DNA of 64,000 nt from Mycobacterium sp. E787 (GTDB lineage Bacteria > Actinomycetota > Actinomycetes > Mycobacteriales > Mycobacteriaceae), in contig NZ_LZKL01000012.1 of NCBI RefSeq assembly GCF_001668725.1, positions 1 through 64,000 of the forward strand, given 5' to 3'. How positions within the stretch are numbered: position 1 is the stretch's first letter; every line of letters starts with the position of its first letter. The notes beneath the pieces were generated by a model. That model saw nothing but the letters and a program-made list of their open reading frames with translations. It had not been told where the DNA came from and made no database searches. The position numbers were made by a program, and so were the translations under genes. Shown here piece by piece: positions 10,500 through 19,773 of the stretch.

Positions 10500-11700
10500 C
10501 GCAGGCCCCGGTAGCCACCTGTTGGGTGTCGCCGATCTTGGAAAGCTGGGAGGCCACCTCGTCGGCCGTCAGCACGAACCCGGTGTCGGGATCGTCGACG
10601 GCCGCGCCGAACACCACGCCGAGCACGTGACCGTTCAAGTCGATCAACGGCCCGCCCGAATTGCCTTGCTCAACATTGGCTCTGATGGTGTACACGTCGC
10701 GGGTGACCGGCGCCGGGTCCCGGTAGATGTCCGGGCCGCTGAGCCTGATCGCCTCCCGAATCCTGGCCGGCGTCGCGGTGAAGTTGCCGCCGCCCGGATA
10801 ACCCAGCACCACAACGCTTTCGCCGCTCTTCGCCTCGCCCTGGGCGAAGGCCAGGGGCGGCGGCGGCAGGTTCGGGACGGCCAGGATCGCGATGTCCACC
10901 GACGGGTCATAGGACACCACGGTCGCGTCGAGGGGATTGCCGCTGGCGTAGATCTGCACGTTGTTGGATCCGGCCACCACGTGCGCGTTGGTCATCACCC
11001 GGTCGGGAGCGATCACAAATCCGCTGCCCTCCAACACTTTCTGACAGCTCGGCGCCAGGCTACGCACCTTGACGACGCTGGGCGCGGCGGTCGTCACCAC
11101 CGGATTGGCGGCCAGGGCCGGGTCCGGAGACGCCACCGGGATCACCGGGGTGCGGCTGAACGGCTCGAGCACCGCCGGCAGCCCGGAAGTGTTCAGCAGT
11201 GCCGAGAGCCGCTTGGGCACCGTCTTGAGCCAGGGCGGTGCCAGCTCGTTGACTTGGGCCAGCACCCGCGAGCCCTTGACCGCGGAAGCCAGCTCTGGCT
11301 GGTCCTTGGACTGCGTCAGCGGCGTGGCCAACAGCCACGCCGCGGTCAGCACCACGACGAGCTGGACACCGACGCCGATGACCGAGTCGATCGTTCTTAT
11401 TGCGCGACTGCGGATTGCGCCGCGAACGGCGCGCCCCAGCACCACGCCGGCGACCTCACCGACGACGACCAGCGCGAGGATCAGAAACAGCGCGGTGAAC
11501 AGTTTGGCGCGCGGTGCGGCGATATGGCTGACGATGTGCGGCGCCAGCAGCACGCCCGCGATGGCGCCCAGCAGCACCCCGACGAACGACAGCAGCGAGC
11601 CCAGCGCACCCGAGCGCCAGCCCGAGATCGCCGCGATGAACGCGACCGCCAGGACGGCGATGTCCAGCCACTGCGACGGGGTCATCGAATTGATGTTCAT
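10492..11700 (-). CDS. marP: Membrane serine protease MarP (Rv3671c-type)
   Basis: 402 aa. Four N-terminal membrane helices (about residues 11-130, CvpA-like) anchor a periplasmic chymotrypsin-like domain. Its triad is His240 (MTNAHVV), Asp269 (SVDIAIL) and Ser348 (QGNSGGP); Cys219 and the C-terminal Cys probably form a disulfide that regulates activity. The M. tuberculosis homolog maintains intrabacterial pH in acid by cleaving the peptidoglycan hydrolase RipA. The ATG at 11700 overlaps the NUDIX stop (ATGA). A second in-frame ATG 15 bases on would give exactly 397 aa and is equally possible. The 3' end overlaps the ephE 3' end by 8 bases. Confidence 0.93.
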   Translation of the reverse strand: MNINSMTPSQWLDIAVLAVAFIAAISGWRSGALGSLLSFVGVLLGAIAGVLLAPHIVSHIAAPRAKLFTALFLILALVVVGEVAGVVLGRAVRGAIRSRAIRTIDSVIGVGVQLVVVLTAAWLLATPLTQSKDQPELASAVKGSRVLAQVNELAPPWLKTVPKRLSALLNTSGLPAVLEPFSRTPVIPVASPDPALAANPVVTTAAPSVVKVRSLAPSCQKVLEGSGFVIAPDRVMTNAHVVAGSNNVQIYASGNPLDATVVSYDPSVDIAILAVPNLPPPPLAFAQGEAKSGESVVVLGYPGGGNFTATPARIREAIRLSGPDIYRDPAPVTRDVYTIRANVEQGNSGGPLIDLNGHVLGVVFGAAVDDPDTGFVLTADEVASQLSKIGDTQQVATGACVS

Positions 11701-12518
11701 CGGCGGGGCCCGCCCTCGTTGCCGACCAGCACCATCGCCTCGTCCAGCTCGCGGATGTCGGTGGTGTCCCAGGGCTCGGACCAGCCGGCCACATCGAGCA
11801 CCGCGGAAATCACCTGACCGGTGAATCCCCAGACCAACATCTGGTTCAACAGAAACGCCGGCCCGGCCCACCGGCGGCCGAGGTTGCCCCGGTACACCAT
11901 CAGCCGGTTCTCCGGATTGATGAAGGCGCGCACCGGAACTCGCGACACGATGGCCGTTTCCGTCTCGTCGATGACGCCCACCGGCCCGGGATCCGGCGAA
12001 TAGGCGAGCACCGGGACGACGTGAAACCGCGACGGCGCGATGAAAGTGCGCTCCATGGTGGCCAGCGGATGCAGCCGATTCACGTCGAGCCCGGTTTCCT
12101 CGCGCGCCTCGCGCAGCGCGGTCGCGACCGGGCCCTCGTCGCCGGGATCGGAGGCGCCGCCGGGGAAGGCCGCCTGCCCGGCGTGATGGCGCAGCGTCGA
12201 GGCCCGCACGGTCAGCAGGAGATCGGCGTCGTCGGGCAGCCCGCCGCCGGATGGCCCGGACTCCGGACCCGAGAACAACACCAAAACAGCCGCCTCGCGA
12301 TCGTCACCGAGCAGCGTTGCCATCGAGGACGCGGCCTTGGCGGCGGTCACCATCGCCAGCACGCCTGCCGGCAGCCGGTGCCGGTACGCCTCGGGGATCT
12401 GGCCCACGTTGTCCACCAGCGGACGCAACCAGGACGGTGACGCGTCGGGTCTGAGCGAAACCGGCGCCCGCCGATGGGTTTGGCCCCCGTCAGGCGGGGG
12501 TGTGCCCCCAGCGCTCAC
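11697..12518 (-). CDS. NUDIX hydrolase, probable CoA pyrophosphatase (Rv3672c-type)
   Basis: 273 aa from a GTG start chosen for its strong AGGGAGGTG ribosome-binding site and a length equal to the M. tuberculosis homolog. The NUDIX box runs GGASDPGDEG...REAREETG. An upstream block resembling the CoA-pyrophosphatase signature (LLTVRASTLRHHAGQ) suggests CoA-type diphosphates as substrate, by family. It lies between the thioredoxin gene (its upstream extension overlaps that 3' end) and marP, with which it is coupled by ATGA overlap. The block nth-thioredoxin-NUDIX-marP is one minus-strand unit. Confidence 0.9.
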   Translation of the reverse strand: MSAGGTPPPDGGQTHRRAPVSLRPDASPSWLRPLVDNVGQIPEAYRHRLPAGVLAMVTAAKAASSMATLLGDDREAAVLVLFSGPESGPSGGGLPDDADLLLTVRASTLRHHAGQAAFPGGASDPGDEGPVATALREAREETGLDVNRLHPLATMERTFIAPSRFHVVPVLAYSPDPGPVGVIDETETAIVSRVPVRAFINPENRLMVYRGNLGRRWAGPAFLLNQMLVWGFTGQVISAVLDVAGWSEPWDTTDIRELDEAMVLVGNEGGPRR

Positions 12519-12535
12519 CGGCACCTCCCTCGGCC

Positions 12536-13174
12536 TCAACCCGCGTCGTTTCCGACGGCAGCCGCGATCTCGTCGGCATTGGCAAAAGGCCGCGGCAGCA
12601 TTTGGGCAACGCTACCGTCCGGCCGGAGGACGACCGTCGCGGGCATCACATTTACCACACGCAGCGCGGCCGCGACCCGACGACGGCCGTCCTGCAGGGT
12701 CGGGAGCCGAACGCCCAACTCCGCCAACCGCAGTAGCGCAGCCGTCTCGTTCTCGTCCTGGTGCACCGTCACCACCATCACGTCCGAGCCGACCCGTCGC
12801 TGATACTCGGCCATCGCGGGAAGCTCGGCGGCGCAGGGACCGCACCAATAGGCCCACAGGTTGAGGACCACCCGGTGTCCGGCCACCGCGCGCGCGACGT
12901 CGACGGCCGAACCGTCGGCGGCGCATTCCACCGTGACACCGCGCAGCGCCGCCGGGCCGGCGCCATCCCCGGCGGCCGGACACGGCGGCAGGTCGGCGCG
13001 CCGCCGGGGACCCGCCAGCGCGGACGGGGTGTCGGCGTCGCGGTGTTCCCGCAGCGCCGGCGTCTGGGTGGTGGCGGTCGGTGCGGAATCATCGTGCAAC
13101 TGGGCCACCAGGGCCACCACCAAAGCCGCCACCACCGCGAGGATCGCGACGGTCCAGCGCGTCGTGCGGGTCAC
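12536..13174 (-). CDS. Membrane-anchored thioredoxin-like protein (Rv3673c-type)
   Basis: 212 aa from a GTG start just after nth. An N-terminal signal anchor (about residues 7-27) is followed by a linker and a TlpA/ResA-like thioredoxin domain outside the membrane. The active site is WCGPC within LNLWAYWCGPCAAELP, and a cis-Pro lies in VMPATVV. Two further cysteines (PPCPA and VECAA) match the extra pair in related exported disulfide reductases. The likely role is thiol-disulfide exchange in the cell envelope. The neighbouring marP uses a periplasmic disulfide, so a functional link is possible but inferred. Confidence 0.85.
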   Translation of the reverse strand: MTRTTRWTVAILAVVAALVVALVAQLHDDSAPTATTQTPALREHRDADTPSALAGPRRRADLPPCPAAGDGAGPAALRGVTVECAADGSAVDVARAVAGHRVVLNLWAYWCGPCAAELPAMAEYQRRVGSDVMVVTVHQDENETAALLRLAELGVRLPTLQDGRRRVAAALRVVNVMPATVVLRPDGSVAQMLPRPFANADEIAAAVGNDAG

Positions 13175-13190
13175 GGCCTCGCGCCCGGTA

Positions 13191-13988
13191 TCAGAGCCCC
13201 ACCAGGGCCAGCAAGTGCTCGGTCTCGGGACCCTGCACGAGGGGCGCGGCGAGCAGCGGTTCCGTCGGCCCGAGGCCAAACGAAGGGCAGTCCTTGGCAA
13301 GGACGCAGGCGCCGCAGGCGGGTTTGCGGGCATGGCACACGCGGCGGCCGTGGAAGATCACCCGGTGGCTCAGCATCGTCCACTCCCGGCGTTCGATCAG
13401 GTCGCCGACCGCGTGCTCGATCTTCACCGGGTCCTTTTCAGCGGTCCAGCGCCACCTGTGTACCAGCCGCGAGAAATGGGTGTCGACGGTGATTCCCGGG
13501 ATGTCGAAGGCGTTGCCCAGGATGACGTTGGCGGTCTTGCGGCCCACCCCGGGCAGGGTGACCAGCTCCGCCATCGTCGACGGCACCTCGCCGTCGAACC
13601 GTTCGACCAGGGCCTGTCCGAGACCCATGAGCGACGCCGCCTTGTTGCGGAAGAAGCCGGTGGGGCGGATGAGGTTCTCGAGTTCGTCGCGGTCGGCCTG
13701 CGCATAATCCAGCGCCGTGCGATACCGCTTGAACAATGCGGGTGTCGTCAGGTTGACCCGTTTGTCGGTGCTCTGCGCCGAAAGGATGGTGGCCACCGTC
13801 AGCTCCAACGGCGTCGTGAAATCGAGTTCGCAATGCGCATGCGGAAAAGCTTGCGCCAGTGCCCGATTCATTCGGCGCGCGCGACGAACCAGCCCGACGC
13901 GCGTTTCTTTGGACCAGCGGTCGGCGGAGGCACCGTCGGGCGAGGATGGCGTTGACTTCGTGCGCCCGGATGCCTTTGCCGCTGTCAC
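13191..13988 (-). CDS. nth: Endonuclease III (DNA glycosylase/AP lyase)
   Basis: Base-excision repair enzyme that removes oxidised pyrimidines and nicks abasic sites. It has 265 aa from a GTG start. The helix-hairpin-helix [10 protein letters not shown] contains the catalytic Lys, and the catalytic Asp is in [11 protein letters not shown]-terminal [4Fe-4S] loop has the pattern Cys-X6-Cys-X2-Cys-X5-Cys ([17 protein letters not shown]). The N-terminus is about 20 residues longer than usual, so a later start is possible. First gene of the minus-strand group nth, thioredoxin, NUDIX, marP. Confidence 0.95.
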   Translation of the reverse strand: MTAAKASGRTKSTPSSPDGASADRWSKETRVGLVRRARRMNRALAQAFPHAHCELDFTTPLELTVATILSAQSTDKRVNLTTPALFKRYRTALDYAQADRDELENLIRPTGFFRNKAASLMGLGQALVERFDGEVPSTMAELVTLPGVGRKTANVILGNAFDIPGITVDTHFSRLVHRWRWTAEKDPVKIEHAVGDLIERREWTMLSHRVIFHGRRVCHARKPACGACVLAKDCPSFGLGPTEPLLAAPLVQGPETEHLLALVGL

Positions 13989-14032
13989 CTACGACAGAGT
14001 ACTGATTTCGTGATCTCACTGAGACCTAAGCC

Positions 14033-14428
14033 ATGTTTACTCTCCTTGTGTCATGGTTGCTGGTGGCGTGCGTTCCCGGGCTGCTGATGCTCGTGGCGCT
14101 CGGCTTGGGGCGGCTGGAATCCGACCTTGCCCGCGACGCCGTCACGGCGATCGACGTCGACGATTTCCTCGACCATGCCGAGCCCGTCGACGTGCACACG
14201 TTGGCCCGCGAAGGCATGCCCGAGGCGCTGGAATACCTGCATCGGCGCCAGGCGCTGCGGCTGGCCGAGTCGCCGCAGTCCGGCCGGCACGGGGGGCCGC
14301 GGCACGCCGCGCCGGAGTTTGCCATCGCTTTCGGTGAGCGCGACGAGCCCGGATTACCGACGCGACTGGGAGCCCACTCCCACGTCAATCCGCAATTTAG
14401 GGGGACCGGACACGTCAATCGTGTGTAG
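14033..14428 (+). CDS. Small single-span membrane protein (Rv3675-type)
   Basis: 131 aa. A hydrophobic helix covers residues 3-27, and the rest is a hydrophilic, mostly charged cytoplasmic or exported tail with no recognised domain. The block LDHAEPVDVHTLAREGMPEALEYL is likely helical. No function is known to me. It sits divergent from nth and 97 bases upstream of crp in the same direction, the M. tuberculosis order. Confidence 0.75.
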   Translation: MFTLLVSWLLVACVPGLLMLVALGLGRLESDLARDAVTAIDVDDFLDHAEPVDVHTLAREGMPEALEYLHRRQALRLAESPQSGRHGGPRHAAPEFAIAFGERDEPGLPTRLGAHSHVNPQFRGTGHVNRV

Positions 14429-14525
14429 CGTGGCAGGTTGGACACACTTCGCCTACCTCTAGACTTACGTCACACGAGCAGGGTTGGCCTGCCCGCACAC
14501 ATAATTGGAAAGCTGAAGAGGCAAC

Positions 14526-15200
14526 GTGGACGAGATCCTGGCAAGGGCCGGAATCTTCCAAGGGGTTGAGCCCGGCGCGGTCACCGCGCTGACCAAGCAA
14601 TTGCAACCCGTCGACTTCCCGCGCGGGCACACGGTTTTCGCCGAGGGCGAGCCGGGCGATCGGCTCTACATCATCGTCTCGGGGAAGGTCAAGATCGGGC
14701 GACGTTCGCCGGACGGCCGGGAAAATCTGCTGACGATCATGGGCCCGTCGGACATGTTCGGCGAATTGTCGATCTTTGACCCGGGCCCACGGACGTCCAG
14801 CGCGACCACGATCACCGAGGTGCGGGCGGTGTCGATGGACCGCGACGCGCTGCGGGCCTGGATCGCCGATCGGCCCGAGATCGCCGAACAGTTGCTGCGG
14901 GTACTGGCCCGGCGGCTGCGGCGGACCAACAACAACCTGGCCGACCTCATCTTCACCGACGTCCCCGGTCGGGTGGCCAAGCAGCTGCTGCAGCTTGCGC
15001 AGCGCTTCGGCACCCAGGAGGGCGGCGCGATGCGGGTCACCCACGACCTGACGCAGGAGGAGATCGCCCAGCTGGTGGGCGCTTCCCGGGAGACGGTGAA
15101 CAAGGCCCTGGCCGATTTCGCCCACCGCGGCTGGATTCGCCTGGAGGGCAAGAGCGTGCTGATTTCGGACTCCGAGCGGCTGGCCCGGCGGGCTCGCTAG
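14526..15200 (+). CDS. crp: Cyclic AMP receptor protein Crp/CRP-Fnr transcription factor
   Basis: 224 aa, the exact size of Rv3676. The cyclic-nucleotide-binding domain spans about residues 10-120, with phosphate-binding loop [16 protein letters not shown] dimer helix follows, then a C-terminal winged helix with recognition segment [20 protein letters not shown]. It acts in the cytoplasm as a cAMP-modulated global regulator (in M. tuberculosis it controls whiB1 and rpfA, among others). The GTG start is supported by GAAGAGG about five bases upstream. I see no clear TGTGA-N6-TCACA self-site in the 97-base upstream gap. Confidence 0.96.
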   Translation: MDEILARAGIFQGVEPGAVTALTKQLQPVDFPRGHTVFAEGEPGDRLYIIVSGKVKIGRRSPDGRENLLTIMGPSDMFGELSIFDPGPRTSSATTITEVRAVSMDRDALRAWIADRPEIAEQLLRVLARRLRRTNNNLADLIFTDVPGRVAKQLLQLAQRFGTQEGGAMRVTHDLTQEEIAQLVGASRETVNKALADFAHRGWIRLEGKSVLISDSERLARRAR

Positions 15201-15268
15201 CGTTCCTCGGCCACCAGACACAAAAGCACCCGACACGCCGAGAAAACGGGAGCCTTTGCGTCTGCTCG

Positions 15269-16063
15269 CTACTGAGTGCGCAGGTAGTCCAACTGCGCCT
15301 GCACCGACCACTCCGCCGCGTCCCAGAGTTTCTCGTCGACGTCGACGTAGACGTGTTCGACGACCTGGCGGGTGGTGGCGTCGTCGCCGAGGTCCCGCAC
15401 CGCCGCGCGCACCTGTTCCAGGCGTTCGCGCCGGTGTGTCAGGTAGCCGGCCGCGACGGCTTCCAGGTTCGGCAGGTCCGGGCCGTGGCCGGGCAGCACC
15501 CGGCGGCGCCCCAGGCCGCGCAGCCGCCGCAGGGATTCCAGGTAGTCGGCCAGGCCGCCGTCCTCCTTGTCGATGACGGTGGTGCCACGGCCCAGCACGG
15601 TGTCGGCCGTGAGCACGGCGTCGTCGAGGACGAACGACAGCGAGTCGGCGGTGTGCCCGGGCGTGGCCATCACCTTGATCTTGAGGCCGGCCGCATCGAT
15701 CACCTCGCCGTCGGTCAGGTGACCGCCGAGGCCGCGCAGAAACCCGCTACCGGCGGAACGGACCGTCGCGCCCGTGCGTTCGACCAGCTTGTCGATGCCG
15801 TCGGTGTGATCGCCGTGGCGGTGGCTGATCAGCACCAGGGAGATGCGACCGACCGCGGCGACCCGGGCGATGTGCTCGTCGTCCTCGGGGCCGGGATCGA
15901 CGACGACCATCTCGTCGCTGCCCGGGCCGCGGAGCACCCAGGTGTTGGTCCCGTCCAGCGTCAGCAGGCCGGGGTTGTCGGCCAGCAGGACCGAGACGGT
16001 CTCGGTGACCGCCCGCAACCTGCCGTACGCGGGATGGGTCGGCGACTCGGCAATCTCGGTCAC
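15269..16063 (-). CDS. Metallo-beta-lactamase-fold hydrolase (Rv3677c-type)
   Basis: 264 aa from a GTG whose last bases overlap the ridA stop (GTGA); this equals the M. tuberculosis length. The Zn-binding signature HRHGDHTDG is present, as are later ligands in ATPGHTADS, TADTVLG and VLPGHGPD. The layout is that of LACTB2-like MBL hydrolases, whose known members are endoribonucleases; real substrate unknown. It is translationally coupled to the upstream RidA gene, so a shared housekeeping role is plausible. Confidence 0.88.
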   Translation of the reverse strand: MTEIAESPTHPAYGRLRAVTETVSVLLADNPGLLTLDGTNTWVLRGPGSDEMVVVDPGPEDDEHIARVAAVGRISLVLISHRHGDHTDGIDKLVERTGATVRSAGSGFLRGLGGHLTDGEVIDAAGLKIKVMATPGHTADSLSFVLDDAVLTADTVLGRGTTVIDKEDGGLADYLESLRRLRGLGRRRVLPGHGPDLPNLEAVAAGYLTHRRERLEQVRAAVRDLGDDATTRQVVEHVYVDVDEKLWDAAEWSVQAQLDYLRTQ

Positions 16064-16524
16064 GGGCCCGCGCCGACCTCCACGATCAGCTCCACCTCCA
16101 CCGGCGCGTCCAGCGGCAGCTCGGAGACGCCGACCGCCGAACGCGCGTGCGCCCCCGCGTCGCCGAACACCTCGGCGAGCAGCTCGGATGCCCCGTTGAC
16201 GACGCCCGGCTGGCCGTTGAACCCCGGGGCCGACGCGACGAAGCCGACCACCTTGACCACCCGGGTGACGTCGTCGATGCCCACCAGCGAATCCACCGCC
16301 GCGAGCGCGTTGAGCGCGCACATCCGCGCCAGCGCCTTGCCGTCGTCGGGGCTGACCTCGGCGCCGACCTTGCCGGTTGCCGCCAGCCGTCCGGCCTCCA
16401 TCGGCAGCTGGCCCGAGGTGTAGACCAGGTTGCCGGTTCGTACCGCGGGCACGTATGAGGCCAGCGGCGCCGCCACCTCCGGAAGGTTGACCCCGAGCTG
16501 CCCCAGCCGGGCGGAGGCACTCAT
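16060..16524 (-). CDS. RidA family protein (YjgF/UK114), Rv3678c-type
   Basis: 154 aa. RidA proteins deaminate reactive enamine/imine intermediates made by PLP enzymes. Conserved parts seen are VYTSGQLPM near residue 34, a central ALNALAAVDSLVG helix and the final block with VSELPLDAPVEVELIVE. The canonical Arg of the active site (usually in a C-terminal region reading R-S-A-V) appears as HARSAVGV. It starts two bases after the stop of the upstream 53-aa gene and overlaps the MBL gene downstream, so all three form one unit. Confidence 0.88.
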   Translation of the reverse strand: MSASARLGQLGVNLPEVAAPLASYVPAVRTGNLVYTSGQLPMEAGRLAATGKVGAEVSPDDGKALARMCALNALAAVDSLVGIDDVTRVVKVVGFVASAPGFNGQPGVVNGASELLAEVFGDAGAHARSAVGVSELPLDAPVEVELIVEVGAGP

Positions 16525-16526
16525 CT

Positions 16527-16688
16527 TTATTTGGGGCGCTTCAGATACGCGACATGCTGTTCGCCGGTGGGCCCGGGCAGCACGGACACCAGCTCCCAGC
16601 CGTCGGCCCCCCACTGATCGAGGATCTGCTTGGTCGCGTGCGTGAGCAGGGGGACCGTGACGTATTCCCATGCGGTGGGTTGGCTCAT
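16527..16688 (-). CDS. Small DUF4177-like protein (53 aa)
   Basis: Complete small gene: ATG at 16688, TAA at 16527-16529, 53 residues. It begins MSQPTAWEYVTVPLL and contains the DUF4177 hallmark DQWGADGWELVSVLPG, ending in YLKRPK. The same small gene precedes the RidA gene in M. tuberculosis (Rv3678A by my recollection). Function unknown. It leads the three-gene minus-strand unit with ridA and the MBL hydrolase, with 2 bases between its stop and the ridA ATG, and is divergent from the Get3 pair. Confidence 0.85.
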   Translation of the reverse strand: MSQPTAWEYVTVPLLTHATKQILDQWGADGWELVSVLPGPTGEQHVAYLKRPK

Positions 16689-16762
16689 GACGCGAGCTTA
16701 TCGGTCGGCGCTGAACGGCTCTGGCCAGCCCGAGCGGCCTGCGGCGGCCGGGCTAGCATGCG

Positions 16763-17788
16763 ATGGTGGCATCCACTCCTGGCGGCGGCAACTCGGTCGG
16801 CTGGCCAACGCGCCTGTCGAAGGCCCGCTTGCATTTCGTGACCGGCAAGGGCGGGACGGGTAAGTCGACGGTGGCGGCCGCGCTGGCACTGACGTTGGCG
16901 GCGGGCGGCCGCAAGGTCCTGCTCATCGAAGTCGAAGGCCGCCAAGGGATTGCGCAGCTTTTCGACGTCCCGCCCCTGCCCTACCAGGAACTCAAGATCG
17001 CCACCGCCGAGCGCGGCGGCGAGGTCAACGCCCTGGCGATCGACATCGAGGCCGCGTTCCTCGAATACCTGGACATGTTCTACAACCTCGGCATCGCGGG
17101 CCGGGCGATGCGCCGCATCGGTGCCATCGAGTTCGCGACGACGATCGCGCCCGGCCTGCGCGACGTGCTGCTGACCGGCAAGATCAAGGAGTCGGTGGTG
17201 CGCCTGAACAAGGGGTCCAAGGATCCGGTCTACGACGCGGTCGTCGTCGACGCGCCGCCGACGGGGCGGATCGCCCGGTTCCTGGATGTCACCAAGGCGG
17301 TGAAAGACCTGGCCAAGGGCGGCCCGGTGTTCTCGCAAGCCGAGGGCGTGGTGCGCCTGCTGCACTCCGAGGCGACCGCCATCCATCTGGTCACGCTGCT
17401 GGAAGCGCTGCCCGTGCAGGAAACGCTGGAAGCCATCGAGGAGCTCGCGGAGATGGAGCTGCCGATCGGCAGCGTGATCGTGAACCGCAACATCCCGTCG
17501 TTCCTCGAGCCACGCGATCTGGCGAAGGCCGCCGAGGGCGATGTGGACGCCGACTCGGTGCGGGCGGGGCTGGAGATGGCCGGAATCAAGCTCGACGACA
17601 CCGACTTCGCCGGCCTGCTGACCGAGACGATCCAGCACGCGACCCGGATCACCGCGCGGGCGGAGACCGCGCAGCAGCTCGATGCCTTGAAGGTGCCGCG
17701 CCTGGAGCTCCCCGCGATTTCCGACGGCGTCGACCTCGGCAGCCTCTATGAGCTGTCGGAATCGCTTGCACAGCAGGGAGTTCGATGA
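16763..17788 (+). CDS. Get3/ArsA-like ATPase, first of pair (Rv3679-type)
   Basis: 341 aa, deviant Walker A with KGGTGKST at about residues 29-36 (the signature Lys of ArsA/Get3), a switch region and DAPPTGR later. No Cys-X2-Cys zinc motif is obvious. Its stop overlaps the start of the second ATPase by 4 bases (ATGA), implying a heteromeric pair made in equal amounts. From memory, the M. tuberculosis pair Rv3679-Rv3680 protects against glycerol and oxidative stress; it is not a proven arsenite pump. Divergent from the DUF4177/RidA unit. Confidence 0.9.
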   Translation: MVASTPGGGNSVGWPTRLSKARLHFVTGKGGTGKSTVAAALALTLAAGGRKVLLIEVEGRQGIAQLFDVPPLPYQELKIATAERGGEVNALAIDIEAAFLEYLDMFYNLGIAGRAMRRIGAIEFATTIAPGLRDVLLTGKIKESVVRLNKGSKDPVYDAVVVDAPPTGRIARFLDVTKAVKDLAKGGPVFSQAEGVVRLLHSEATAIHLVTLLEALPVQETLEAIEELAEMELPIGSVIVNRNIPSFLEPRDLAKAAEGDVDADSVRAGLEMAGIKLDDTDFAGLLTETIQHATRITARAETAQQLDALKVPRLELPAISDGVDLGSLYELSESLAQQGVR

Positions 17789-18939
17789 GTATCGCCCCGA
17801 CAACCCTTGACATGGCGGCGATCCTGGCCGATCGGACCAACCGCGTGGTCGTGTGCTGTGGCGCCGGCGGCGTGGGCAAAACCACCACCGCGGCGGCAAT
17901 GGCGCTGCGCGCTGCCGAATACGGCCGAACGGTATGCGTTTTGACGATCGATCCGGCCAAGCGGCTGGCGCAAGCGCTCGGAGTCAACGATCTCGGCAAC
18001 ACCCCGCAGCGGGTGCCATTGGCGCCCGAGGTCTCCGGCGAGCTGCACGCGATGATGCTCGACATGCGCCGCACCTTCGACGAAATGGTGGTCCAGTATT
18101 CGGGACCCGGTCGGGCACAAGGGATTCTGGACAACCAGTTCTATCAGACCGTGGCGACTTCGCTGGCCGGCACGCAAGAGTACATGGCGATGGAGAAGCT
18201 CGGTCAACTGCTGGGCCAGGATCGCTGGGACCTGGTGGTGGTGGACACTCCCCCGTCGCGCAACGCGCTGGATTTCCTGGATGCGCCGAAACGACTGGGC
18301 AGCTTCATGGATAGCCGATTATGGCGGCTACTCCTCGCGCCCGGCCGAGGCATTGGCCGATTGGTCACCGGCGCAATGGGTTTGGCGATGAAGGCGCTGT
18401 CGACGGTGCTCGGTTCGCAGATGCTGGGCGACGCGGCGGCATTCGTGCAGTCGCTGGACGCCACCTTCGGCGGCTTCCGCGAGAAGGCCGATCGCACCTA
18501 CGCGCTGCTGAAAAGGCGCGGCACCCAATTCGTGGTGGTGTCGGCCGCCGAGCCGGACGCGCTGCGCGAGGCGGCCTTCTTCGTCGACCGCCTGTCGCAG
18601 GAGGCCATGCCCCTCGCGGGGCTGGTCTTGAACCGCACCCACCCGACGCTGTGTTCCCTACCGGTCGAGCGGGCGATCGATGGAAGCGAGACGTTGGACG
18701 CCTCGGATTCCGAGGCCGCCGCGCTGGCCGCCGCGGTGCTGCGCATCCACGCCGACCGCGCGCAGACCGCCAAGCGGGAGGTCAGGCTGCTATCCCGCTT
18801 CACCGGGGCCCACCCGCACGTGCCGGTCATCGGGGTGCCGTCGCTGCCGTTCGACGTCTCGGACCTGGACGCGCTGCGCGCGCTCGCCGACCAGATCACC
18901 GCCGCCGGCGACGAGGCGGCTCGCGCAACGAGCCGCTGA
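17785..18939 (+). CDS. Get3/ArsA-like ATPase, second of pair (Rv3680-type)
   Basis: 384 aa. The deviant Walker A reads GAGGVGKTT at about residues 29-37, with Asp-containing [13 protein letters not shown] after it and [14 protein letters not shown] as the switch II region. The C-terminal end with [16 protein letters not shown] is typical of ArsA halves. The last residues (DEAARATSR) and the stop codon lie inside the first copy of a 57-bp tandem repeat, so the C-terminus was probably shaped by repeat insertion. It works with the gene upstream. Confidence 0.9.
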   Translation: MSIAPTTLDMAAILADRTNRVVVCCGAGGVGKTTTAAAMALRAAEYGRTVCVLTIDPAKRLAQALGVNDLGNTPQRVPLAPEVSGELHAMMLDMRRTFDEMVVQYSGPGRAQGILDNQFYQTVATSLAGTQEYMAMEKLGQLLGQDRWDLVVVDTPPSRNALDFLDAPKRLGSFMDSRLWRLLLAPGRGIGRLVTGAMGLAMKALSTVLGSQMLGDAAAFVQSLDATFGGFREKADRTYALLKRRGTQFVVVSAAEPDALREAAFFVDRLSQEAMPLAGLVLNRTHPTLCSLPVERAIDGSETLDASDSEAAALAAAVLRIHADRAQTAKREVRLLSRFTGAHPHVPVIGVPSLPFDVSDLDALRALADQITAAGDEAARATSR

Positions 18940-19074
18940 GGAGCGGCGAATCCCGGCCCCGCCGGCGACGAGGCGGCACGCGCAGCGAGCCGCTGAGGAG
19001 CGGCGAATCCGAAAACCGCCGGCGACGAGGCGGCTCGCGCAACGAGCCGCTGAGTAGCGGGGAATCCCGGCGCG
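18904..19074. repeat. Three tandem 57-bp repeats overlapping the end of the second Get3-like gene
   Basis: Copies begin at 18904, 18961 and 19018 (period 57). Each starts GCCGGCGACGAGGCGG and contains CGGCTCG-CGCAA-CGAGCCG (or a one-base variant), a 7-bp stem with a 5-base loop, followed by CTGAGGAGCGGCGAATC. Copy 1 includes the stop codon of the Rv3680-like gene; the later copies are intergenic. The third has two substitutions in its second half (GTAGCGGGG). This resembles MIRU-type intergenic repeats, but the unit is unrelated in sequence to the 56-bp repeat at 4431. Confidence 0.88.
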
Positions 19075-19422
19075 AAATTCACGGCGGGCACACCACCGGA
19101 AATGCGTCGCAGCATTCACGCTCGGCAATTATTGGCCGGGTCCGCTGAATTAAAGCCCCTATTGCGCACACGCCAATTAGGGCCCGCTCGGAGCTATTTG
19201 ACACGGGCCAGTCTTTTTTGGAACGACTGTTTTCGTTGCTGCCGAATCCCTATTGGGCACAAGCTAGCTCGTATTGAACACGCGTCAGCCCGCTATTGGA
19301 CGCCTACCAGCCAGGACGGCACAGGAGAGCCGTAACAAAAAAGTAATGATGAAAACCCAAGTTTTCAGGACCAGGGGACGGATTAATCGCGCGGTAGCGA
19401 GATACGCGCTCGAACCACTATG
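19075..19422. other. Gene-free, relatively AT-rich gap with recurring TATTG motifs
   Basis: About 350 bases between the 57-bp repeats and the whiB4 stop. No convincing open reading frame is seen. Base composition is visibly lower in GC than the flanks. TATTG or TATTT, usually preceded by C or G and often followed by a CAC/CGC triplet, recurs at 19130, 19160, 19195, 19251, 19272 and 19294. The gap could hold a non-coding RNA, regulator sites or a decayed element; none can be shown from sequence alone. Confidence 0.45.
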
Positions 19423-19773
19423 TCAGCCAGCGGTGCGGCCGCGGCGCTTTTCGAAGAAGTCCGACCACGAGACGACCTCGGGGTGCTGCTTCAGCAAGGC
19501 CCTGCGCTGGCGCTCGGTCATGCCGCCCCACACGCCGAACTCGACCTTGTTGTCCAACGCGTCCGCGCCGCACTCCTGCATCACCGGGCAGTGCCGGCAG
19601 ATCACCGCCGCCTTGCGTTGGGCGGCGCCTCGAACGAACAGTTCATCGGGGTCAGTGGTCCGACACAGCGCTTGCGAGACCCAGGCGATCCGATCTTCGG
19701 CGTCAACACTGCGGAGTACCCCCTGTGCAGCCGCAATGTTTGTTCTACGCGCGGCCGGCCGTGAACCTGACAC
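19423..19773 (-). CDS. whiB4: WhiB4 redox-sensing transcription factor
   Basis: 116 aa, GTG start. The four WhiB cysteines that bind a [4Fe-4S] cluster are Cys37, Cys59, Cys62 and Cys68 (CRTT...CRHCPVMQEC). The G(V/I)WGG turn is at 80-84, and a basic C-terminal tail (RQRRALLK, KRRGR) is used for DNA contact. WhiB4 loses its cluster on oxygen exposure and represses antioxidant genes in M. tuberculosis. It is the expected partner between the Get3 pair and ponA2 and is transcribed divergently from ponA2. Confidence 0.95.
   Translation of the reverse strand: MSGSRPAARRTNIAAAQGVLRSVDAEDRIAWVSQALCRTTDPDELFVRGAAQRKAAVICRHCPVMQECGADALDNKVEFGVWGGMTERQRRALLKQHPEVVSWSDFFEKRRGRTAG

Noticed and set aside
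14429..14525. CRP autoregulatory site upstream of crp
   Set aside because: GTGTG and CACAC occur but about 17 bases apart, not the TGTGA-N6-TCACA form.
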